Below, in pieces: positions 47,901 to 59,210 of a stretch of 64,000 nt of DNA. The notes under the pieces were generated by a model, which saw only the letters and a program-made list of their open reading frames with translations, was not told the origin of the DNA and did no database searches. Source of the DNA: Sacculina carcini (lineage: Eukaryota > Arthropoda > Thecostraca > Sacculinidae); assembly GCA_916048095.2 (NCBI GenBank), contig OU696576.1, positions 5,313,664 to 5,377,663 on the forward strand. Reading direction: 5' to 3'. The first letter of the stretch is position 1, and each line of letters begins with the position of its first letter. The translations under genes and the position numbers were made by a program.

Positions 47901-49671
47901 ACTACCTTGAGCAACCAAAACGTCATCAATGCAATAAACGAATGATGTGGAACACATTACTAACCATAACTAACGTGAAAAAGCGAAAGGAGATTTTACC
48001 GTCCTGTTTTATACACAATGATGTTTTACATGAAACCCCAACAGACATTGCTGAAGAATTCAACATGTATTTTACTAACGTTAATTTTAATATAGCAAGA
48101 AATATGCCGCTTACCAACGTACACCATAGGATGTTTCTCGATCATTTAAAGTCGTGTGAAAGCAACAAATTCGTGTTTCAAACTATTCCAAATTTTGTCG
48201 TACACTCCATAATAACTCAACTGAAGAGTGGAAAAAGTGCACATGACGGTCTCACAGGTGAAATTCTAAAACTTATTGCCTCGTCATTCCTCACCGAAAT
48301 TACAGACATGATTAACTTTTGTATCACACAATCATGCTTTCCGAGTTCTTTCAAAATTGCGCGTGTTATTCCAATTTTCAAACAAGGTAACAAGCAAAAC
48401 TTTATTAATTACAGACCTATATCAATTTTAACGCCTATGTCTAAACTACTAGAGAGAATTTTATATAATCAGCTCATGGATTTTTCTACTACCAATGATC
48501 TCCTATTTGACTTTCAATTTTGTTTAAGAAAGCAACGATCTACATACATGCCAATCGGTCTTTTAACTCAACTAATTAACAAAGCACGTGGTTCTAACTC
48601 AATCGCGCTTACAATTTTCCTTGACATAAAAAAGCTTTTGATTGTGTAGATCACGCTATCCTGCTGGACAAACTCCGCTTCTACAACTTGGCCGATTCAA
48701 CAATATTTAATGGTTGTTGTTCAAGTACAAAAGAATTCAAAATGGGAGTACCTCAGGGTTCAATTTTGGGACCATTACTGTTTTTAATCTATGTTAATGA
48801 CTTTTTTAAATGTAGCACTTCATCGCAATTTTTTATGTTTGCTGACGACACTGCTGTTTTTATCTCAGCCTCTACACAGGATGAATTGACGAGTAAAGCC
48901 AACAATCTTTTAAGTAACATATCAGATTGGTTCAAAGCAAATAGACTACGGTTAAACACTTCTAAGACGAAATATCAAATATATAATTTCACCAAAAATG
49001 AGCTGAGTGATTTAAACTTATTAATTGACAATGATCGAATTGATCACTCACCAGTGGTGAAATATCTGGGGGTGATGTTAGATAATGACCTCAAATTCCG
49101 TGCTCATATCAAGTATACAACTTCAATAATTAACAGGCACATTGGAATTATTTCGAAGGCTCGTAAATTTTTAACCTCTGAACACGCGCTTTTATTATAC
49201 AATGCCTTAATTCAACCTTTCTTATCGTATTGTAATTTAAATTGGGCATTGGGGTATCCTACTCATTACAATCCCTTAATTGTTGCGCAAAAGAGAATTA
49301 TGAGGATTATCGACATGGCTCCATATGGTTCACATACAAGCCCAATTTTAAAAAAATATAAGGTACAAAAATTTCGTGATCTCGTCAAATCAAACTGTAT
49401 GCTTTTAATGCATAGTTTTTTAACCAATTCACTTCCCCCATGTATTTCTCACAATTTTATTTTAAAACTCAATACAAGAAAACTAAGAGAAAAACATCAT
49501 TTTGAGGAGCTAAGAGTAAATAACAATTATGAAGAACATTGCATGTTTATCAAGGCACCCAAGTACTGGAATCAGTTAGTTGCCAAAAATATTCCGTCTC
49601 TCGTGAATGTTTCTCCTTCTAAACGTCAACTCAAACAAGCTACCAACAAGCTGATCTTGGACAATTACTGA
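41938..49671 (+). pseudogene. ORF2 (endonuclease plus RT) of the CR1-group LINE
   Basis: The endonuclease shows ILQVNIRSLKQNFEKL, IILSETWIDD, SVYRSPSYQSS, VVIGGDFNIDIL and, beyond the Gypsy insert, TLIDNIFINN and ISDHLPTFC. The RT shows SGKSAHDGLTGEIL, ARVIPIFKQGNKQNFINYRP, FLDIKKLL, MGVPQGSILGPLLFLIYVND and FMFADDTAVFIS, then a thumb ending LKQATNKLILDNY. Damage outside the insert includes stops after NFEKLK and after ERTRG, a break near VTQIDK, and a frameshift in the FLDIKKAFD motif (about 48640). It is inactive but recent. Confidence 0.85.
42579..47360 (-). mobile_element. Ty3/Gypsy element, about 4.78 kb, looks nearly whole
   Basis: The 425-bp LTRs (42579-43003 and 46936-47360) begin TG and end CA and differ at about four positions, so the insertion is young. 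A primer-binding-site-like TTTTGGTGACCCCGACGTG adjoins the 5' LTR on the minus strand. Parts in element order: gag (about 46955-46266), then a pol frame (46235-43212) with protease-like start, reverse transcriptase (FVFIYLDDILVAS), RNase H (ILFTDHKPLVSAF), integrase zinc finger and core (VTDRGTQFESALFDEL) and a basic C-terminus. Few breaks are apparent. The 4-bp ATCT lies on both sides (42575-42578 and 47361-47364). It is inserted in the endonuclease region of the CR1-group LINE. Confidence 0.92.
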
Positions 49672-50080
49672 TTAGTGACTCAGTGATCTGGTTGATGGTG
49701 ACAATGTGGACAATGTTGATGGTAATGGTAGCTGATAGCATGAATGCTGATAGTTAATTGTGACAATATCACGTGTACTTGGCTCGGTTTATTTCCTCGG
49801 CTCTCCTCGGCCTCGGCTTTTGTTATCAATTTTTATTAATTTGATCTGTAATGATCTACTTTTGTTTTGGTTGACCAAAAATTGAAACGACGACTTTATC
49901 ATTTCTTCAATTCACAATTGTTCCTAGTTGCATGATTTAAAATTACTATATATTAATTCAGTGGTTGAGACAGGATTCTTCCTTACACCCTGAAAAATAT
50001 CATTTTTGCAACTGTTTTTTGTGATGCTCTTCATGTTATGTTTCAAGTGTGAAATAAACTTTCTTCTTCTTCAAAAAAAA

Positions 50081-51298
50081 AGTTACTGAGAAATAGTAGA
50101 AAAATGAATTAATTTTAGTCGCCCGGTGTTCAAGTGTAATTTTGGATGTAATTGAGAATTTTGCCAATTTTACACGTTTTTTGTATCATTTGTGGGTATA
50201 AATTATAACTTATATTGTAGAACACAAAAATCTCTACACAGTAGTATATTCTTGTGTAATCGCAAGTGCGTAAATTGTGTTTGGACTTCAGTGAAATTAA
50301 ATCAGTGTATATTCATGTGTAATCGCAAGTGCGCATAATAGCCGTCAAATTGGCAACATGACATTTTGACTTTACACAGCCGTAACTTCCTTCAGATACA
50401 CTTCGGAAAATTAATAATTTTACCGTACTGTAGGAAACAAAATTTCTAGCACGATGGTATAATTAATTTTAAGGTGTGACAAACAGTTCCTGAGAAATGG
50501 GTATAAAAATGAATAAATTGTAGTCACCCGGTGTTCAAGTGTAATTTTGGATGTATTTGAGAATTTTGCCAATTTTACACTTTTTTGTATCACTTGTGGG
50601 TATAAATTATACTTTTTCTTGTAGAACACAAAATTATCTACACAATAGTTAAATTTTTATAGCTGTACCATGGCTGGTTTATGAGAAATAGATAGCGGAA
50701 TATTGACCAAAATATTCACTTTTTTGTGTGCTAATTTTGCCTTTTTGACTTTGTCATTTACACTTCACACCGCCGTAACTTTTTTTTAATACACTTTCGA
50801 AAATTACTAATTATACTGTGTTGTAGCAAACAAAATTTCTAGCATGATGGTATCATTTGTTGAGATTTGTAATAATTAGTTTTTGAGAAATAGAGAAAAA
50901 AGTATAGAAAATTGGACGCGTTGAATTTAAATAAATTTTTGAATGTAGATTGATTGTTTTCCATTTTACATGTTTTATATTCAATTTTTGGGTATAAATT
51001 ATAGTGCGTTGAGTAGAACATAAAATTTTCTACACAGTGGTATAACGTGTTTAGTTTTAACATTGCTGGTTTAGGAGGAGTAGTCTTCAGAAAATTGACC
51101 AACATTTTCGCATTTTTCAGGGTTCATTTTGTATTTTCACCGCTATAACTTTTTTTGATTTCATTTTTGAAATTTAAAATTTAATCTAAAGTGTAGACAA
51201 AAAAATTTCCAACGTGATAGTATATATTGTTAGCGGTTACGCCAAGTGGTGGCCGAGTATTAGCTGATAGAAAATGGACCAAGGATGGTGAACACACA

Positions 51299-51343
<45 letters not shown>

Positions 51344-51363
51344 GATCTCTTTTATATATATAG
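50081..51363 (+). mobile_element. Family A repeat, copy 3, right part
   Basis: It resumes at AGTTACTGAGAAATAG, exactly where copy 2 would continue after the LINE insertion point. About 170 bp on, the sequence steps back and repeats a roughly 390-bp block, so this copy has an internal duplication. The 3' end is as in copy 2, but with (AC)n (51299-51339) in place of (GACA)n, then TCTCTTTTATATATATAG. Family B starts at the next base. Confidence 0.8.
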
Positions 51364-52655
51364 ACTAGCGACAAGTTCCGCACTTCGTGCGGTTATGATC
51401 GCTAGTAGATCCGCACTACGTGCGTCTCGAAAATAACAAGTGTAACCACATATAATTCAATAAGTAGTGTAGGCATATAAAATTCAAGTGTTCATACTCA
51501 CATTGAGTCGGATACGCGCTTCAACTATTAGTGCCAAAGGCACGCGAATATTGGTATTATGGTTCTGGTATGTTTAACCAGCCTGCGACAGAATCGCCGT
51601 CTGATCATCAAAATGTTGCACAATCCGTGTGCACGACATTATATAAGTTCGCATCGCACATACAGACGCACACGCATACAAACACTGGCTGCACACGTGT
51701 TCGTTCATAGAATTTCGGCACACGGACACACATACCAATACAAAATGCAAAACGGTATCGTGTGTGCAATTCCTGGGAAGAATTGCAAAATTTTGCAAGA
51801 ACAGTTCGCAGAAAAGATGTGGTGGCAATCTGGCAGGGAAGTTTCTAGCAATCGCTCAACTGAATGACAAAAGTGTGTAGAATAAAGGTAAAAAACAAAC
51901 ACCAATAGAAAAATATATGATATATACATTACAATACAATTACAATATTGGTAAGCTACACATATACACTTGAAAAACGCTTCTGGAACACACACATGCA
52001 CGACGATGTACTTAATTAAACACTCCGTTTTACTACGCACTCTGCACGCCACTGTGCATTTGCAAACGCTCGCTGCAATGCACGTGAGTCATGGTATATC
52101 GACACACAGACACACACACCAATATATACATCAGTGTGCCGTTCTGTACACTGTGTATGTATGTGTGTGTGTGTACGTGTACCTGTATGTGTATGTGTGT
52201 GTGTGTGTGTGCATCTATGTCAGTGTGTATGTGTGTGTGTGCATGTATGTCAGTGTGTATGTGAGTGTGTGTGTGCCTGAGGTGGCAATCTCGCATGGGC
52301 GTTTCTAGCAATCGCTCAACTGAATGGCGCAGTGTGTAGAATAAAGGTAAAAAACAAACACCAATAGAAAAATAAATGTTGATTACAATTACAATATTGG
52401 TAAGCTACACATATACACTTGAAAAACGCCTGTGGAACACGCACATGCACGACAATGTACTTATTTAAACACTCTGTTTTACTACGCACTCTGCACGCCA
52501 CTGGGCATTTGCAAACGCTCGCTGCAAACGCTCGCTGCAATGCACGTGAGTCATGGCATATCGACACACAGACACACACACCAATATACACCAATGTGCC
52601 GTTCTGCACAAACACTCACTCACTCACACACGTACGTTGAGCTTTATTATTATAG
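51364..52655 (+). mobile_element. Family B repeat, copy 1
   Basis: It starts ACTAGCGACAAGTTCCGCAC with a nested palindrome. The body leads to two tandem modules of about 457 bp starting at about 51823 and 52280 (each with GGTGGCAATCT, GCAATCGCTCAACTGAATG, then CACTCTGCACGCCACTG and a GT-rich tract). It ends TACGTTGAGCTTTATTATTA. No protein motif is found. The 102-codon frame at 51559 is shared by all copies but changes only at amino-acid-altering sites. Confidence 0.8.
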
Positions 52656-54987
52656 ACTAGCGACTTCGTGCGGTTATGGTCGCTAGTAGATACGCACTAC
52701 GTGCGTCTCGTAGCTTCGTTTGTAGTATTGTAAGTGATGCGGTCGCCTTGAGTTTTGTCTGGGATAGCAATGCAAATATGATGATAATGCACTTGAAGCA
52801 AACGTCAAGGCCAATGCAAACAAATGGTGTCGCAAGGATGTTGCAACACCACAGCAAGCGGTGAATAGCGACAGATGCTGAAGCAATAGGCGTTGTCTGC
52901 GAGTAGCATCAAGTGTTGTAAGATGTTGACTTTCCACGTCACCCAGGAGGTATCAACATTCGACGCGTTTTTTTTACGTGGTTCCCCTGGAGGCCTAATC
53001 CACGTGAAATGCAGCAACGTAAGCTCACACATGCGCAGGCGCAAACGCATAATTAAGCATTTACACTACTGCCAGGGCGGTAAGCATGATCAGCATGTGC
53101 CCATGGTTGTACAAAACCTAACGGCCCCGGCTGGAACACTGCAGGTCCAGCCTCCGCAACGGGTTTTCGCAGTAACATCCAGAACAGAAAGCTGCACGGC
53201 TGTGCGCAACGAAACCCACCATACGGAAAAGGGGTGTTTCTATGAGAAACAATAATGTGGAAACCCAAGCTAGGGAATATAACTGTAAGACGTACTCACG
53301 GAGTCAACCTTTCCTAATTGTTCCTAATCTATGTCTTACCGGGCAAAACCAGGCATATAAAATTCAAGTAGGCAGGTGTAGGCATATAAAATTCAAGTGT
53401 TCATACTCACATTGAGTCGGATACGCGCTTCAACTATTAGTGCCAAAGGCACGCGAATATTGGTATTATGGTTCTGGTATGTTTAACCAGCCTGCGACAG
53501 AATCGCCGTCTGATCATCAAAATGTTGCACAATCCGTGTGCACGACATTATATAAGTTCGCATCGCACATACAGACGCACACGCATACAAACACTGGCTG
53601 CACACGTGTTCGTTCATAGAATTTCGGCACACGGACACACATACCAATACAAAATGCAAAACGGTATCGTGTGTGCAATTCCTGGGAAGAATTGCAAAAT
53701 TATGCAAGAACAGTTCGCAGAAAAGATGTGGTGGCAATCTGGCAGGGAAGTTTCTAGCAATCGCTCAACTGAATGACAAAAGTGTGTAGAATAAAGGTAA
53801 AAAACAAACACCAATAGAAAAATATATGATATATGCATTACAATACAATTACAATATTGGTAAGCTACACATATACACTTGAAAAACGCTTCTGGAACAC
53901 ACACATGCACGACGATGTACTTAATTAAACACTCCGTTTTACTACGCACTCTGCACGCCACTGTGCATTTGCAAACGCTCGCTGCAATGCACGTGAGTCA
54001 TGGTATATCGACACACAGACACACACACCAATATATACATCAGTGTGTCGTTCTGTACACTGTGTATGTATGTGTGTGTGTGTGTGTACGTGTACCTGTA
54101 TGTGTATGTGTGTGTGTGTGTGCATCTATGTCAGTGTGTATGTGTGTGTGTGCATGTATGTCAGTGTGTATGTGAGTGTGTGTGTGCCTGAGGTGGCAAT
54201 CTCGCATGGACGTCTCTAGCAATCGCTCAACTGAATGGCGCAGTGTGTAGAATAAAGGTAAAAAACAAACACCAATAGAAAAATATATGATAATTACAAT
54301 TACAATATTGGTAAGCTACACATATACACTTGAAAAACGCTTCTGGAACACGCACATGCACGACGATGTACTTAATTAAACACTCCGTTTTACTACGCAC
54401 TCTGCACGCCACTGTGCATTTGCAAACGCTCGCTGCAATGCACGTGAGTCATGGTATATCGACACACAGACACACACACCAATATATACATCAGTGTGCC
54501 GTTTTGTACACTGTGTATGTATGTGTGTGTGTGTGTGTACGTGTACCTGTATGTGTATGTGTGTGTGTGTGCATGTATGTCAGTGTGTATGTGAGTGTGT
54601 GTGTGCCTGAGGTGGCAATCTCGCATGGGCATTTCTAGCAATCGCTCAACTGAATGGCGCAGTGTGTAGAATAATGGTGAAAAACAAACACCAGTAGAAA
54701 AATAAATGTTAATTACAATTACAATATTGGTAAGCTACACATATCCACTCGAAAAACGCCTGTGGAACACGCACATGCACGACAATATACTTATTTAAAC
54801 ACTCTGTTTTACTACGCACTCTGCACGCCACTGGGCATTTGCAAACGCTCGCTGCAAACGCTCGCTGCAATGCACGTGAGTCATGGCATATCGACACACA
54901 GACACACACACCAATATACACCAATGTGCCGTTCTGCATACACACTCACTCACTCACTCACACATGTACGTTGAGCTTTATTATTAT
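52656..54987 (+). mobile_element. Family B repeat, copy 2, with extra module and cargo
   Basis: It follows copy 1 directly with no spacer. The 5' palindrome is shortened (an 11-base deletion in the loop arm), but the outer CTAGCGAC/GTCGCTAG pair is kept. A block of about 507 bp (52846-53352) replaces sequence found in copy 3. Three tandem modules follow (about 53732, 54193 and 54613). The same 3' end, TTGAGCTTTATTATTAT, closes the copy. Confidence 0.8.
52846..53352 (+). other. Foreign segment inside family B copy 2
   Basis: Absent from copies 1 and 3 and unlike other repeats in the window. It is less AT-rich, with one open frame (52893-53255) ending in VVQNLTAPAGTLQVQPPQRV and FAVTSRTESCTAV. 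I do not recognise the protein. A segment captured by the element and a later insertion are both possible; no target duplication is obvious. Confidence 0.5.
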
Positions 54988-55201
54988 ACTAGCTTTCTGG
55001 TCCTTTGTTTCCACAAAGAAGTACTTTACTCCCCAATTCTTCATTGAAAACGCGACACTCGGCGTCCAGTTTTCTTTCCTTAGAAGGAATCATAATCTTC
55101 ATCATAATGAAGGATGAAGAAAACGGGATCTGAAAATGAAAATGAAATTGAATTAGAAACATAATTTATACCCTAATGAAACATAAGTAAAGCAGAAGAT
55201 T
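54988..55201. mobile_element. Possible further element starting ACTAGC
   Basis: It begins ACTAGCTTTCTGGTCCTTTG at the exact end of family B copy 2, with a small TTTGTTTCCACAAAG palindrome near the start, as in families A and B. Its end is not defined. No gene seen. Confidence 0.4.
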
Positions 55202-55709
55202 CAGGGGTCACTGCACAGTGTGGCAAAAATTCATTGTGAACAATTTGCCACACTGTGCACTGGTGAAGCTACGGCTCACCAAAGGTACATATTAAGCTTA
55301 TGGGTACATTTAGTAATAGAATATATCACATAATAAGGTGAGATGAATAACACGAGGCTTCTATAGCATTATTAAACTATATTTGTTATTTTATGACCTC
55401 TAATCACACTTGTAGTCCACTTACCTATCACTGTCAAACAAAGAAATCCTTGTTACATACCTATAAAATGGATGACAGGCAAAAATAAGTAAATATTACT
55501 GGAGCGTCGGACCTGTGTTGACAGCCGGACTCATCTAGGGATGGGAAAGATGCGTGTTTGTGTGTGTGTAGCCATGGAAACCATGGTGACGTCAGAAGGT
55601 AGGCGAAGCTACCACGAGCCGAGGAAGGACGTCAGTTCACCGTCGACGGGCCTGGTGAACTGACGTCGCGGGCCGGATTCGGCCCGCGGGCGTAGTTTGG
55701 TGACCCCTG
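55202..55709. mobile_element. hAT-like element, about 508 bp, with internal hairpins
   Basis: The ends are CAGGGGTCACTGCAC and, inverted, CAGGGGTCACCAAACTACGC. The right end with its CCCGCGGGCC region resembles Charlie-type hAT ends. Two strong hairpins lie inside: a 16-bp stem at 55212-55227/55244-55259 and a 14-bp stem at 55628-55641/55654-55667. No matching 8-bp target duplication is visible, so the two ends might come from different copies. Confidence 0.55.
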
Positions 55710-55926
55710 GTCTAGTGGGATAGTTATTTCACTATAACTTCACTTAACTATTTACTTACTTAACTTAACTAACGTTTGTTTCGTGTAAAACGTGCGGCGT
55801 TTCGGTTTGATCGTGTTTTATTCGTCATTTATGGTGTTATCAAACTATTGTGCTGCTTGGGTTAGGGCCGTGTATGTAGGACGCTTTAGATTTCCTCGCG
55901 TATTACTTGTGTTCCTGTTCATATAG
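55710..55926 (+). other. Probable intron upstream of the large exon
   Basis: Plus-strand spacer ending in CCTGTTCATATAG, a usable acceptor. It contains repeated ACTTAACTA motifs and no gene. Confidence 0.35.
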
Positions 55927-57753
55927 CGACAGTGTGACTGTGGAATCGTTGCCGAGCAATAAGTCGACAAACAGCGAAATTTCGCTGCTATATGCTGCAC
56001 CTCCATCGTCTTGTGCGTCGCTGCTGGAGGTTCCACCATCTCCGTGTCCGTTCCGTGCGACGGACGGGGTGGCAGATTGTGGTCTGGCTGGCGGAGGCGT
56101 TCTGGCGTCGGCCCAGCAGTTGATGCGACGTGGATTCAGCTGGAGACGGCACTGTAGTCGCCGCCGTCTTCATGGCGACCTGGTTGAAGGCTCAGTGACG
56201 GCGCTGCCGCCAGAACAGTGTAACTCCGAGGAAGATGTTCCACTGCCGTCTGCCGGCAAAATTAATCAGCCAGATGCAAGTACTGCTCCGGTGTTGGAAC
56301 AGGCAGAGGGGTCAGCTGAGTTGGTCGATCTTATGAGCGTGAAAGCTCTGTGTGGAGGTGTGCCCATTTCTCAGCCTGGAACTGCAATACATAGAGTTCA
56401 GGCAGTGAAGACGAAGTCGGATGAATCTTGTCTACAACTGGTTCCGTGTTTGATAACGACTTCGTCCAGTGATTCCTCAGTGGCTGTTGTAGACTCCGTA
56501 AGCAGTCATTTGCCAGTGGATATTGTCGATGAAAAAAAAAGTAGCGAGAAGTCCACCGTATTGAGTGTGGGCACTTTGATGCCCGACGACCTGGAAAAGT
56601 CTCGTGACGTTTGTGGAGTATCAGGATTTGTCGATGCCGGTTTAGTGGGTTCTCAAACAGCCGAACGTGGAGAGCGTAGTGTTGAGGAACTTCGAATCGG
56701 AACCTCAGTTTCATTGCCGCTGAGTGATGAACCACTGTCAGCAGGAAACAGCGGAGGCGAGGTACCACCTGTAGACTTTCCGCCCGATAATCTGCCGGCT
56801 GACGTTCGAGCCGAGGTTGGCGTTATTAGCGCGAGGGACGGATATGTGGATATCACCACAGGCTCGGAGGACACACTGTCTCTGCTGGACCGGACACTGG
56901 GCAATTACAGTGTGGCACGCGAGTGCGGCGTTGGCGGCGTCTTATTGACGCCGTCTACACCGCTGTCGGCGGCCTTGAACGTTGGCCGACTGAACGAGTC
57001 CACTGTGGACCTTGCACTGCGCAGTCTGCATCACAACGACTCGGTGTACATCTCGAGCGCAAACGTGATGGTTGAGGTGAGTGCCTTAGTGCCGGCCGAG
57101 TGTGTCAGCGACTTGGACGAGTGCCCGTCTGAAAGTACTGACTTGGCCGTTTCTCCGCCATCTATCGACGAGTGTCAAGCGTCGTTGTCGTCCTATATTG
57201 GGGATACAGAAGACGAGGTCTGCGTCAACCCGGTAACAAGTTGTCCGGAACTACTGAGTTCATCCCTCTCTGTATCGGAAACTGCACCGACTCTGCTCAA
57301 CTTGCCTGCAATGTCGGCTCGTTCGAACTCGTCGCCGGCGGACGTTGCTCAGCATTCAGCAGCGGATATTGCAGCAACTGAGTGTAAGGAAGAATTTGAC
57401 CGCCCCGAAACGACATTTTCTTCCTGCTTGGTATTTCAGTCTCAGGATGGCGGGATATCGTCATCGGCTGCCGATATGAAGTCGTCCACTTTGAGGAAGG
57501 CGGTCTCTACTCACGAGTCAACTTCTTGCTGTTACGACGACGACCAGTCCCGTGCGTATAACACATTACACCAGACGGACATGGAGAATGTGGACGCTGC
57601 CTGTGTTGAACTCGTCGACGTCAGATCTGCTTCTGATGCTGCTACTGCTAGCCAAACCCGCCAGCATTGCCAGCCTGACACGCGGCAGGAGTCGATCTCG
57701 CACTGTGTGAGCGAGTGCGCACAGTCTGAAGCTCCTTCGGTGCCGTGCAACAG
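55927..57753 (+). CDS. Large Ser/Asp-rich exon, probably the C2CD5-like gene's linker
   Basis: A GC-balanced frame runs about 609 codons without a stop, which is strong coding evidence in this setting. It lacks a well-placed start ATG; an acceptor (TTCATATAG) at 55926 and a donor (CAACAG|GTGTGG) at 57753 fit an internal exon, phase 2 in and phase 2 out. The exit phase matches the next exon (58780), so it can belong to the same transcript. The protein is low-complexity, acidic and rich in Ser, Val and Asp (TTSSSDSSVAVVDSVSSHLP, GSEDTLSLLDRTLGNYSVA), with no known domain; it is probably disordered. In vertebrate C2CD5 the region between the C2 part and the next conserved block is also Ser-rich but far shorter. 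A separate gene remains possible. Confidence 0.55.
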
Positions 57754-57818
57754 GTGTGGTGCTAGTGTGGCTATACAGAATTTCGCCGTGTTTTCACTCC
57801 CTTTTCACATTGTGTGTG

Positions 57819-57822
<4 letters not shown>

Positions 57823-57896
<74 letters not shown>

Positions 57897-57905
57897 TGTG
57901 TGTGT
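57823..57905 (+). repeat. (GT)n microsatellite in intron
   Basis: About 80 bp of nearly pure GT just after the large exon's donor. Read-through of it creates the false Cys/Val tail of the open frame. Confidence 0.9.
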
Positions 57906-58779
57906 GCTCGTTTGTGAGTTTTCACTAACCATGTATCCAATGTGTAATCCTGCTAGTTTATCCGTCTGTGAGCATGTTTTGTGAAGGAGCTGCAGTGTAT
58001 TTGTGCATATGTCGTTCGGCGGTTGTTGCTACCCACTCACATTATGATATACCAAATGACACACACATACACACACATACGAAGAACATCACTCAATAAT
58101 TCTCCTGTCACGTACACTTACATTCAGACGCGCAGACAAACACTCTTAGCCAATCAGCGGCGGGCTGGTCATAGGCAGGGCCAGCTTACATGTGACGTGT
58201 GTGTGTGTGTGTGTCGGGAGGTATTTGTGTGGATGAGCATCCTATTTTGCGCTATATTGACCAGATAATGCCAGTAGAGGCTGAATGTAGCACAAGAAAT
58301 GATTTTGCTCGCTTTTAACAAGTTACTAGTTTCTTGCAAGCTACCAGCAAACTGGCTTGTTACGATTTCACGTTGACGACTCGCATGGGGTATTTTCGGC
58401 AGTGCAGGCATCTATGGTGATTCTCAAAGTGTTTATGTGTGTTCGTGTGTCTTTTAACCAATTAACCAATTGACTGTTTTTGTTAAATAGAAAGTATTTG
58501 GCCGTGTCTGATACTAACTGTCGTGTGTCGTGTGTGAGACTAATCTGTCGCTGTACTGAATTGTCGCTGTTTTTATGTGATTTGGTTTTATGCATTTAAT
58601 TACCACCTCTTGATATTATCTGACAAATTTGACAGCACAAACGGTCTGGATATTTTTTCTTTATTTGTGCTCAAAAATGTATTTGTTCATTCGTTCCTCT
58701 GCTACTACTTATTCGTTTGTCATTATTTTGTGTCTTCTTGCATTTATTCGTGTATATATCGTGTTTTTGCCGACTTCAG
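57906..58779 (+). other. Intron of the C2CD5-like gene
   Basis: T-rich with scattered GT runs, no repeat-family match and no exon candidate. It ends in a pyrimidine-rich tract and GCCGACTTCAG. Confidence 0.5.
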
Positions 58780-58943
58780 CGCTTCTTCGCTGACCAACAA
58801 CGACCGACCATGCGGCGGCACAGGAGGCGGTGTCGGCACAGTGTTACGCGCGGCCGACTTACCGATCAACGGCGGTGATACTGGTCGCGCGGCCGCCGAT
58901 CCATCCAGCGTCGCGATCAGAACTGCTGCTGCTGAGCGCACAG
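58780..58943 (+). CDS. C2CD5: C2CD5-like exon: Gly/Ala-rich linker
   Basis: 164 bases between a CTTCAG acceptor and a CACAG|GTGGGT donor, phase 2 in and phase 1 out. It reads ASSLTNNDRPCGGTGGGVGT, then LRAADLPINGGDTGRAAADP. It has no domain and is poorly conserved, but sits where vertebrate C2CD5 has a Ser/Gly-rich linker, and its exit phase fits the conserved exon that follows. Confidence 0.6.
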
Positions 58944-59069
58944 GTGGGTGTGGTGGTGTGTCGCTGCGTTCACTTTGACAGTTGGTTTGTTCAATTTCAA
59001 CCAGTCGCCTGAGGCCGCCAGAAAATTATTGAGGTGCGTGTGTGTGTGTGTGTGTGTGTGCGGGCATAG

Positions 59070-59210
59070 TTTGTGTGGAGCCGGCCTGGTCGGCCGAAGA
59101 CACGGCTCAGTGGCGCTCGCAATTGTTGCAACAACAGTGTCAACTGGAGAACGCCACGTTGCCCTTTCTCACACTGAAAGTCTACCCGGCCGGTTTTATC
59201 ACACATATCG
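59070..59210 (+). CDS. C2CD5: C2CD5-like exon: start of the conserved middle domain
   Basis: Phase 1 in, phase 1 out (ATCG|GTACTG donor). It encodes AQWRSQLLQQQCQLENATLP and FLTLKVYPAGFITHIG. Human C2CD5 has FKALLRQQTQSALEQREFPF and FTLTAFPPGFLVHVGG at this point (recalled, not searched). C2CD5 (CDP138) is a cytosolic, Ca2+-binding C2-domain protein and Akt substrate. It promotes fusion of GLUT4 vesicles with the plasma membrane in insulin-treated vertebrate fat cells. The role in this animal is inferred only. The upstream intron carries a (GT)n run ending right at the acceptor. Confidence 0.85.

Larger units (their letters stand above)
40554..50080 (+). mobile_element. Near full-length CR1-group LINE, interrupted by a Gypsy element
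   Basis: The layout is a 98-bp 5' UTR, ORF1 (40652-41458), an inter-ORF spacer, ORF2 endonuclease (41938-42578), the inserted Gypsy element, the rest of the endonuclease and RT (47365-49671), then a 3' UTR with AATAAA, (TTC)n and A-run (50053-50080). Without the insert it is about 4.74 kb, the size of a complete CR1-type LINE. It lies inside family A copy 3, with AGT at both junctions as the only possible target duplication. This is the best-preserved LINE in the window. Confidence 0.9.

Noticed and set aside
51559-51867. A 102-codon ATG frame shared by all three family B copies (also at 53468 and 63682)
   Set aside because: The few differences I can see between copies all change the amino acid, and no domain is present, so it looks like non-coding sequence kept open by recent common origin.
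51296-54600. Possible CRISPR-like or regularly spaced array in the family B modules
   Set aside because: Units are 420-460 bp with no spacer variation, and the host is a eukaryote; these are tandem modules of a mobile element.
57800-57928. Cys/Val tail of the large Ser/Asp-rich frame
   Set aside because: It is read-through into an intronic (GT)n microsatellite after a donor at 57753.
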